Shown here: positions 55,410-64,000 of the stretch, piece by piece
How positions within the stretch are numbered: the stretch's first letter is position 1
Layout of the letters: the number at the start of each line of letters is the position of its first letter
Assembly (NCBI RefSeq): GCF_020085105.1
Contig: NC_058052.1
Location: 15,018,233-15,082,232 of the forward strand
Direction: 5' to 3'
DNA length: 64,000 nucleotides
Source of the DNA: Siniperca chuatsi
Lineage: Eukaryota > Chordata > Actinopteri > Centrarchiformes > Sinipercidae
Notes under the pieces: generated by a model
Databases searched by the model: none
What the model saw: the letters and a program-made list of their open reading frames with translations, nothing else
Told to the model about the DNA's origin: nothing
Program-made: the position numbers and the translations under genes

Positions 55410-56292
55410 GTTTTGCGGCGCTGTTGATGATGAGCATTTTATTTTAGCCTTAAGGAGGTGACCTTCCTCTTTCCTTTCTCTCCTGAGTCATGTTTCTCTT
55501 CTCTCTTTTCAGTTTGAGCATCAGAAACCCCACCTCTACCTGCCTGCACTCCACAAGTCGATTGGATCAATTCCTCTCTGCTCACCTTTTATCTACTGAC
55601 CACTAAAAGCACACTTATACATCACATGGTCCTTTTATCCAAAAAAGCTTTCCCAATTTAGAGTTGGTCACTGCACACTGAGGTCTGTTATATCAGGGCA
55701 TACTGGTTTGCTCTGTGCTAACTTGACCTCTGGCTAATGCTCTGCTCCATGTATGGATTTTCTGTCCTGTGCTTCCTCAGCCTGTCTGCCTGTGATGGGT
55801 TGTTCAGATCTAACCCTGCAGAACGCCACTGATTGTGGTGGTATATCTTCATCTTTATGTCCGAGTATAGCAGGAAGCTCTGCCAACGATCTGCTGTTTG
55901 CCTTGCGATGGATTTGGAGAATTTGCAACAAGGGCATGTGTTGCAGTTTGCAAGTGTATGACTTACAGTCTTTATTTGATTCTCATTTGCCTCGACTGCT
56001 GGGACAAATGTGTGCTATAGTCCAGTCGAAGAATGTTGTGTGGGAATTTGTTGGATGGGATTTGTGATCTTCTCACAAGTGTTTTTCTAAGGATGTACTG
56101 TAGCATTGTTCTACTTTTTAGTTCGGACTATGTACGTATGAAATCTCATACTACATATGAAATCTTTGGAAACTTCATTTGAGAAAGTAACAGTGGCAGA
56201 GGTTTTTGAAGCTGCAAAAAGACGAACAGCATGATGGTAGCCTTCCTTAAATTCAGCTGTTGCAAACTGTATGTTTTTCCCTTTAGGTGAGG

Positions 56293-59104
56293 ATGTTGTT
56301 CTGGCTGGTTTTGTTCCTGCCTGCCCTCTCCTCGGCTCAGCGATCAGAGCCCATGTTCTCAGCTATAACCAAGACCGTCCTTCCTCCTGACTACGACAAC
56401 AACCCCACCCAGCTCAACTACGGCGTGGCCGTCACTGATGTGGACGGGGACGGAGACCTGGAGATATTTGTAGCTGGGTGAGAAAGGGGGAGGCAGGTTG
56501 TGTAAAACTGCCTTTTGTTACTCAAAGTTTATTCAAGCTTTGTGAATCCTAAATCTCTAATGTCCCCTTGCTCTTTTCACAGTGTTACAAGTACTCCAAT
56601 ATCATTAGGCACAATTAGAGCAATTAATTAACTGTTGAGTGATATCTAACTCTAATCGGAGGCTGAAATAAAAGTATGCTGTAATTTTCCGAGCTAAAGG
56701 TTGAAGACAAAGGCAAAAGACGAGAGGTGGTAAGGGTGCCCTGAGGCTCACTTAGCGGATAAAAATGGATGTGATTGGATAGAGCGCCATTGATGGGAAC
56801 AGTTTGGCAAGCCTGCCTCCATCCAGTGAAGCAGCAATGAATTTCCAGATGCTTAACAGAATATAGATCGACCAAAATGTCCCTGCTTAATAAATGTCAT
56901 TTAGCCAAGACATCCTATTTAGCAGGTATCACAAAACCTAAATGTAATTGTGTTTACCTTCAGTACTTAAGTATAGCATGGTAAAAATGTTTTGCTTTTT
57001 TTGTATTCGTATTACACCATTATTATACAATAGATGAAGGTGGGACAAGTCACAGCAAGTTACTGTGGTCCCACTTTTGTTTGCTTATTCACTCATAATC
57101 AGTCTGTATGGCCATGCTAACAGTCAGAACAGAGAAGAGTGTTTAAAGTATTGATAGACCAAATTTTTGTCCTCCTTGTGGCCTCTTTTCTGTGTCACTC
57201 TTGTGTCATTAACAGACTATATCAAAAATATCTCCTAGGGCAGAGTTTCAAAAACTTTTGTAATGTATATCCAAACATGTACAACATTTAAGAGGTTTTT
57301 GGAACCTTTAAATTGGCGCCCTGAAGAAAATTAGATAGCAGATTCCAGTTCCAGGTTATCGTGATGCCAATTATGAAAACCGATAATTTTTAAATAAAAA
57401 ATGCAGACTGGTGATTTTACAGGTCGAAAATATATTTTCTCAGCCAACTTCTTACTGTAAATGATGTGGTCCTCCATGAACACAAAGGTTTCTGCCAAAG
57501 TTCGAACTGTTTAGTTTACTTCAATTGAGAGATTTTCCGTATTTTTGTTTTTGTCTGTGCTCCTCTCACTGGTTTCTGGCTCACTCAAAAAGGTGACGCC
57601 ATGTAATTCTGAGCACCAATCAGGATTTAGCAACATTTGACTCAAAATCTGAATATATCTGTATATGTTGCCAGACATCACTTGATGCAATTTATCAGAC
57701 TTTTACAAAAGGCTTTATACAACTTTTTTCACGTTAACAGACTTTGATGTGTAAAATCAGTGGCGTTCCCCTCTCAGGGGCTTTAAAAATCCAGTTTTAC
57801 AAAACTCTGCATAACAGAATCTTGAGTACCATGGTGTACCAAAAAGTGGCACTCCATGATTTAGTCTTCAAAATTCCTGCTGATATGTACTTGTAATATA
57901 ATGAAGATGTAACATTTTGCCATTCGGTCCTGTCAACAGCTACAATGGCCCAAACCTGGTGCTAAAGTACGACAAGCAGAGGAAAAGGCTTGTCAACATC
58001 GCAGTTGACAACCGTAGCTCCCCGTTCTACGCCCTGAGAGATCGTCAAGGCAACGCCATCGGAGTGACAGCGTGTGACATCGATGGAGACGGTCAGGAGG
58101 AGATTTATGTCCTTAACACCAACAACGCCTTCTCTGGTACGGTACATTCTTTTACACACACACACACACATACACTTTTATAGAAATACATTGACAAATG
58201 CATATGTGCACACACTCACACAGGGGTTGTACCTCTTTTCTTGTACAGAGACAAAGCAGATGAATCAGTATGCAGATATTAAGCTTATCTCATCTGAGTC
58301 TTCATCAGATAACAGATAAGCTTTGTGCAGCTATTAATCAATCTGAGAGCTATAGAGCGCACACAGTGCCAAAACTGCAACACCTTACCTCTATCATTTT
58401 TATAAAAATGATAGAGGTCACTTGCAGCCAAAGCAACCTACTCTTCTGTTACCAATCACCCACGGGTTTTGTATTGCATAATACCTCTTTATTCTCCGTC
58501 TTTTCCTCTCCTGAACTCTGCGTCTCTCCGCATCAAGGTCGGGCAACATATTCTGACAAGCTGTTTAAGTTCCGTAATGGACGCTTTGAAGATCTGCTGA
58601 ACGATGACATTAACGAACACAGAGATGTAGCCAACCGTATGGCTGGGCGCTCAGTGGCCTGTGTGGACAGAAAGGTACAACACACGCATACACACTCACA
58701 CCCAAAGAGTAGAGTATATGCAAATCCACACCATGCCACACACAAACTCCCCAGAGTGTCTTCTGCGTACATGCATGGGTGCTTCTGTTTGTTTACCAGT
58801 GATAACTCATGCCCTGCCTACGCCGCCCTTCTCAGCATGTGCTATGACAGTTCATTTGGGGGAATTGTGTGCCATTATCTCTCTTCTGTCCATCGCACCA
58901 GTGTAATTACAGAAGCAAGGGCTCGTTTGTTTTATAGAACATCGTACGAGGAGAGGAGTGATGACTGCACACTACTGCTTTCTGCCCGTAGCATTTTCTC
59001 TCTCTCTCAGTCCCTTTCCCATTGTTTTCTTCCCTCTTTCCACCTCCTTTACTCCCTTTTTTCTCTCTCTGACTGACATGCTCACACTCTTTCTTTGTCT
59101 CTTA

Positions 59105-59164
<60 letters not shown>

Positions 59165-62100
59165 GCATGCAGTTCTCACTTCCAATCAGGGGATGGGATA
59201 AAGAAAGCAATAGTGGGAAGAGGACAGTAGGGATTACAATAGATTTTTTTAACCACAGTCCCATCTCACTGAGCACTGATAGGTTGTGCAGCTGCCAAAC
59301 CGATTGGAAAGATATCTGCTTTTAATGGCATAATGCTTTTAGAGGAAGCCAAACCTCTGATGTGTGTTCTTCCATGCTAGTTCCAGAAGACTGACAGAGA
59401 GAGAGAATGCATTTTCCTATTGCAAGTTTTATTAGAGCAGATTTGGAACAGCAGCAGAGGGTTACATAGGCCAAAACCAAAGCATGTTGTGTAGTCGGCT
59501 GGGTAGCTAATGTGTTTGGTCTTGTTTACTCATAAATGAAGTGTTATCATTCAGGAAAAAAGAGGGATAATTAGTCATCCAACTGTTTTATCCCTCCCAG
59601 TCTCCTTGAAAGTGGCGTCCCATCATTAGTCTTATACAAACTGATGAAGGTGACATATTGAGGGGTCTCGCATTGAAATGATGAGTCAGTTCACTTTGCA
59701 CTGGCAGGCAGGATGGAGCTTCTGAAAATAAGTGGATTAAAGGCCAGAATAATTTAAATATGTTTGATTAAAAAGCACAATATACATTTCCTTTGAAAAC
59801 AAAAAAAAAATGAAAATGTTACATTAGAGGTGGTAGCTTATTCAGGCTTCTCAGTGATAGCTGTAAAGACTGATATAAAGGCCATGCAGTCACATATCCC
59901 TGCACCAACATGCACTTTGCAGGCATGCATGTCTGTTCACAATGCCAATCTCAATGACAGAAATTAGCCTTGGGTAAAGATTTATTGAAAAATCGTTGAC
60001 TTTTAAGTTTGTTAAGTAACTGCCAGTGGCCTTCAGGTCTTACATTGTAGTTCATTCTCATTTTGTCAAGTTCAGTGTGTGTGTGTGTGTGTGTGTGTGT
60101 AAGTGCAACCCACTCCTCCCACCTCAGCAGGCCATAATGTGACGCTTCATGACATTTACATCAACTAGACTCATTTGCTTTTCTTGTCTTGTGAAAATAT
60201 ACTAAAGTTAACACAAATGGTAAAATGGCCTGTATATATGTGTGCTTTTGCATATGTGCATGTGTTTGTATTGATTGAAATATGTTAGGCCTGGTGGGAA
60301 AGCTCATTGGAATCGAGTGTGTAGTCTATTAGTGTGGTTCCGTCTGTGAGTTTGTGTCTGCAGGGACTCTGACTGATAATGGAGTGTGAAATTAATCTCC
60401 AAAGGGAGGCAGAGGAAGGAGTAGGGAGAGAGGCTGAGGAAAAGAGGGTAAAGGGTAGGAAACAGGGTAAAGGAAGATAAAGGGAAAAGAACAGGGAGAA
60501 TATATATTATATTATGCATAATATTCACAAAGACAGCAAAAGAATAAAAAAAGATGGTTCAAGGATAAGTCTGGCTTTTCAAATAACCTATTCAATCCTG
60601 TTTTAGTTAGCTGAAAACTACTGGGCCCAGCTTTCTATGAAATTATTTGGCTTTTTATTTAAAGCAGCTATAATCAATTGTTTTAGAATAACAATGTATC
60701 AAATGACAATGTGAGGTTGCTCATCGTAATGAACCTAGAGAAAATTATCACCTGAATCTGCAGCTCCCCTCAGCTTTACAGAGCTTTAGAGTGAGTTTCA
60801 GCTCATTGTTTAGCTGTCTGACCTTCAACTTTACTGTTTCTCATAGTGTCGTTTTCTGCCACAGCAGGCATCTGTCTTCAGTGAAAAAACTCTAAAAACC
60901 CACAGTACACTACCTGCTCAGCACCAAACAACAGACAGACACAGTTAGCGATTAGCTGGTGAACATAGTGGAGCATTTAGCAGCTAAAGAGCCAGATATT
61001 TCCCTCAGGAGTTGGTGGAGACCAAAAACAGAGCTAAAATAGAGTGACTTACATTCGCCAGGTGGACAGAAACACGACTCCAAATAAATGCTAATGTTTC
61101 TCCATAACTGCCGGATGTGTAAATAAGCAACAAGTTTGCCATATTAACTTAAAAAGCGATAATATGTCAGTGTTGTGTTCACATCTTGTTTCTGCTGCCA
61201 CCAAGTGGCCAAAAAAATCAGTTATTGCAGGTTTAAATGAAACCTACCCTACCCTTCCCTGAACACATTGTTGGATTCGGTCTTTGGTGACAATAAGACA
61301 AATATAAAATATAACAAGCCATATCCTTTAAAGGGTCCCCTAAATTACAAAAAAATAAATAGGTTTTTTGACACTGATCTCTGAGATTTCTGCCTCCACT
61401 CATTTACCTCCATTGTACTTGGGTGGCAGCAGAAATCTAAGAGACAAATCTCAAAAACCTGTGCAAGTGATTAGACAGTTTTTTGTAAAATAGATGAACT
61501 GACCCTTTAAGGGTTCTGCTGAATCATCAAATGATTTATCAATTCAGATCTAGCTACATATGCCGCTTCTAGTTCCTTATTTTGCTAAGTATATTAAATA
61601 TATAAGTACAGTATATTAATAAATATATTAATGAACATAAACCATATTTGTTTTTTTCTCAGGGTACAGGACGTTATGCTATCTACATAGCTAACTATGC
61701 CAGTGGCAACGTGGGTGCTCATGCTCTCATAGAAATGGACGAGGCAGCGAGTGACCTTTCACAGGGGGTCATCGCCCTCTCCAACGTGGCAGAGCAGGCT
61801 GGAGTCAACAAGTTCACTGGTAGGTGTGAAGAAATGACTCTGTGTGACGTAGACCCTCGCTTTAAGATCATCCAGCACTACTGGACCTTCAGTCTGATTT
61901 ATACAGACATCTGCAGAGGTCCATAGAGTCTGAAATATAGGACTTCTGTACGGAGAGGGTGCTAGATGGGAGGTGAGTAAGGTAGAGTTGGAGAGGTGCC
62001 AGGCGAGAAAAAAAGAAAAAGCGAGAGAAAGAAAGAAAACGTGATGAGTGTAAGCATGAGAGAAGAAAGAGAGGACTGGAGAAAGAGAGAGGAAGAGAAG

Positions 62101-64000
62101 TGTTAGTGGGCTCTTTTGGCCCTGTCAGCTGTTTACTCTAGTCAAAGTCACAGGAAAGCAAAGGGGAAGGACGACACACACATACATCAGATCAGCGGTG
62201 GCATCTATCACAGCCTGGTGTGGTTCCCCCAGACTTCTCAAGGCGGGAATACAAGAATGTGAACGCCACTACAGCACAGTGTATTTTATGTGCAACCAGC
62301 TCAGTCAGAGTCGGTCTGATTTTAATGTTGACATTAAACAGGAAGTTGCTGGTGTTATTTCACAGATTGGTCATATAATCACTCCTGACCCTTCTACTGA
62401 TTGGTTTGTAAGATGATGTAAGTGTGCAAAATAGGAAGCAACAAGGCTACATTGTCAAAGTGGCCAGTAAAATCAGTGGTGAGAAGCAGCCTTCCTTGTC
62501 AGACATTTGTAGTTGACAAATCACCAAAAAGCAAAATCCATCTTCGCAATTTCACATCATCCTCTCTCTAAGGAAGATACAGGCTCCTGAAAATTAGGTG
62601 TAACAGGTTCAAGTTTTTATCTATTCCATGTGCAACAAACACATTTATTTCAAATATATCCCATAAACTGCCTCTCAGTTCCCACCAAAGCCTAGCACTT
62701 TATCTCATTCGCTGCAGTTTATATCTTTTGACCATTTGTTGTATTTTTATTGTGTGCATTGTGTTAACCATTTTAATGCCTCCTATCGTCTTACATTTTG
62801 AATGTGTCTTTATTATTTTTTAAGCTGCCTTGCTGCAAAAGTTGCCATTCAAATGTTTTTGAAACTGAATGGATGACCTTGAAATTGATTTTGTACTTCA
62901 AAAATAGCACTAAAATTCATCACCACACTTCAGCTCACTTTGCTAGCTTGGATCAACACTTCACTTAACCCTGTGATGGATACCTGCTTTGGTATAGAAG
63001 AGGAGAACAATAAATGCCAAAATGAAGGATTTCACCATGATCTGTTTCTTTGATAATAGAAACCATCATGAGTAAAAAACACTGCCTCTATGACACTTTA
63101 TTGTAACCGTTGAAAAGTCCTTGACGCTGATGTCCAAGTAAGTTTTGGAAATGGGAGACGACTTTGTCATCCATGGATCTTTTTGCATGCAGGATGTCAT
63201 CTAAGCCACTGGGGGGGCCGAGTGGGCTGGCCCAGAATCACTGTGAATGATGTACGGTAGATGGCTTTGTCATCAAACTGCCGTTAATCAGAGCAGAGGG
63301 ACAGTCAGTGAAGTTGTATATCTAATGGTCACATATCTCTGGAGAGACATTAGTGGTTTATGGCCATAGGGGGCGAGTGATATTTGTCTGGGCTGATGGA
63401 GCGGGCCAGTAAATCAGGAGTAAGTCCTGACTCACGGCACTGACTCTGCATACTGGAAGGGCAATCAAAGCCCTTTCAACTCCATAATTAGACGTCGCTG
63501 GTCTCAGATGAGACACTTCACTTTATAGAATGCCACTGGAAAATCCTGGGGTGATATTGAGAGGATATTGAACACAAAGATCTTTTCATAAGGAGAAAAT
63601 TACAGTTAGTTTTTAGTTAATGCAAAAGATTCTCAGCATGTCGCATCTTTGCATTTTCGTATTTGTTTGTGCTTGTGTCTAGGTGTTTTTGTGTGTGTGT
63701 AGCACATCAGAGGCAGTGTCTGTGTCAGCAGAAAGACCTGCCCTGCTTAGAGGAAATGGCCTGGAAAGACAGTAATGATCACTCGCTGTTCACTTTTGTC
63801 ATAGAGCTGATCTCTTTCCCTCCCTCTCTTTTGTTTCACCTATTCTGCTTAATTTTTTCTTTCTAAAATTGTCTGTTAACCCTATTTTTAACTGCCTAAT
63901 TTTCTCTTAACACTGAGCCTCGTCTCTCTGTCTCCTTTGTGCAGGAGGGCGGGGTGTCGTGGTGGGGCCCATTGTCAGTCAAACCCTGTCTGATGTGTTT
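56293..64000 (+). CDS. crtac1: Cartilage acidic protein 1 (CRTAC1), 5' part, truncated by window edge
   Basis: Coding exons 56293-56477 (exon body from about 56287), 57940-58136, 58538-58674, 61663-61819 and 63945 to beyond 64000; phases 2, 1, 0 and 1, all GT-AG. They give 244 residues. The first Met is followed by a signal peptide (LFWLVLFLPALSSA) and then QRSEPMFSA, as in mature human CRTAC1. FG-GAP/VCBS beta-propeller repeats follow with Ca-binding DVDGDGD (49-55) and DIDGDGQEE (108-116). Other family strings are YNGPNLVLKYD, RDRQGNAIGVTACDIDGDG, KLFKFRNGRFED, GRSVACVDRK, ANYASGNVG and GGRGVVVGPIV. CRTAC1 is a secreted matrix protein of chondrocytes that also acts in the nervous system (LOTUS, a Nogo-receptor antagonist). 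The rest of the propeller and the EGF-like C-terminus lie right of the window. Which teleost paralogue (a or b) cannot be told. Confidence 0.95.
56478..57939 (+). other. crtac1: crtac1 intron after the signal-peptide exon
   Basis: A 1.46-kb intron; its right part is occupied by copy 2 of dispersed family B. Nothing else recognised. Confidence 0.7.
57412..57735. repeat. Dispersed repeat family B, copy 2
   Basis: Colinear with 25858-26190: GAAAATATATTTTCTCAGCC, ACTTCTTACTGTAAATGATG, TGGTCCTCCATGAACAC, TTCTGCCAAAGTTCGA, TTGAGAGATTTTCC, ATGTTGCCAG. Same orientation as copy 1. Confidence 0.7.
58137..58537 (+). other. crtac1: crtac1 intron with CA run and perfect palindrome
   Basis: A 401-nt intron. 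It holds a short CA run and the 32-bp palindrome annotated separately, plus a 10-bp inverted repeat AAGCTTATCT / AGATAAGCTT (58281-58290 and 58314-58323). By chance it is open in the frame of the next exon. Confidence 0.75.
58387..58418. repeat. Perfect 32-bp palindrome
   Basis: Each 16-nt half (ACCTCTATCATTTTTA) is the exact reverse complement of the other, with no spacer. Intronic; function unknown. Confidence 0.97.
59108..59161. repeat. (CA)n microsatellite
   Basis: About 26 CA units. Confidence 0.98.
60075..60100. repeat. (GT)n microsatellite
   Basis: About 13 GT units. Confidence 0.95.
60655..61238. mobile_element. Teleost MITE with TTTAAA(C/G)C(T/A)GC termini
   Basis: The left end TTTAAAGCAGCTATAATCAA is the imperfect inverse of the right end ATCAGTTATTGCAGGTTTAA. 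The interior (CAGCTCATTGTTTAGCTGTC, GCCACCAAGTGGCC and so on) is a sequence I recognise as very common in percomorph fish introns. No transposase ORF. Confidence 0.7.
61326..61513. mobile_element. Short MITE with CCCTTTAAAGGG-type termini
   Basis: The left end CTTTAAAGGGTCCCCTAAA is inversely related to the right end AACTGACCCTTTAAGGG; A-rich and T-rich arms flank the core. About 190 nt long, 88 nt from the previous element. Confidence 0.55.
61820..63944 (+). other. crtac1: crtac1 intron before exon at the right edge
   Basis: A 2.1-kb intron. The GA-rich tract at about 61985-62100 is simple sequence. No exon recognised. Confidence 0.7.

Larger units (their letters stand above)
53072..56286 (+). 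other. crtac1: Presumed crtac1 intron 1 or upstream region
   Basis: Two long GT tracts and no recognised exon. The 104-aa ORF at 55753-56067 has no family resemblance I know of. Confidence 0.4.
58675..61662 (+). other. crtac1: crtac1 intron 3.0 kb with CA tract and two MITEs
   Basis: Contains a (CA)n and a (GT)n tract and two MITE-like elements near its 3' end. No extra exon recognised. Confidence 0.7.

Noticed and set aside
55753..56067. 104-aa plus-strand ORF just upstream of crtac1
   Set aside because: Cys-rich but matches no family I know; no splice context ties it to crtac1.
58270..59076. The longest ORF in the window (268 aa), seeming a gene of its own
   Set aside because: It simply contains crtac1 exon 58538-58674 with both flanking introns happening to be open; the flanks are CA repeats and pyrimidine tracts without coding character, and clear splice sites bound the exon.
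62180..62416. Peptide SITAWCGSP resembling a non-LTR reverse transcriptase C-terminal motif
   Set aside because: The resemblance covers fewer than ten residues and nothing upstream or downstream in any frame continues it.

Overview
The window is vertebrate nuclear DNA from a ray-finned fish, probably a percomorph-type teleost. Evidence: GT-AG introns, small exons that assemble into vertebrate proteins, long (CA)n/(GT)n tracts, and MITE-like repeats of types I recall from percomorph genomes. I cannot name the species. There is no operon, CRISPR array, phage or bacterial feature.

Four protein-coding genes, all on the + strand, were assembled by hand from exons with matching splice phases. (1) 241-1234: last three coding exons of pyroxd2. 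(2) 2838-9521: a complete 16-exon gene for a 502-residue TTC31-like protein with a basic/acidic N-terminus, TPR repeats, an RRM and a CCCH zinc finger. (3) 16008-37587: complete loxl4, 14 coding exons, 806 residues, with signal peptide, four SRCR domains and a lysyl oxidase domain that has all copper ligands and both cofactor residues. (4) 56293-64000: the first five coding exons of crtac1, running off the right edge.

The order pyroxd2 - loxl4 - crtac1 matches, as I recall it, mammalian conserved synteny (human 10q24), which identifies the LOX gene as loxl4. In mammals GOLGA7B and R3HCC1L lie between LOXL4 and CRTAC1; I saw no trace of them here. The TTC31-like gene is the odd neighbour: human TTC31 lies near LOXL3, so a LOX-like gene next to a TTC31-like gene may be an ancient paralogous arrangement.

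The rest is introns, 3' UTRs and intergenic DNA with microsatellites and non-autonomous transposons. These include a nested insertion in loxl4 intron 3, two copies each of two dispersed families, a 30-bp perfect inverted repeat forming a 104-nt hairpin at 12707-12810, and a MITE with terminal repeats over 50 bp at 49683-50103. The four genes do not form one pathway. loxl4 (matrix crosslinking) and crtac1 (secreted cartilage/neural matrix protein) are both extracellular; pyroxd2 is a mitochondrial oxidoreductase-like protein and the TTC31-like protein is probably an RNA-binding nuclear protein. I found no convincing new multi-gene system.
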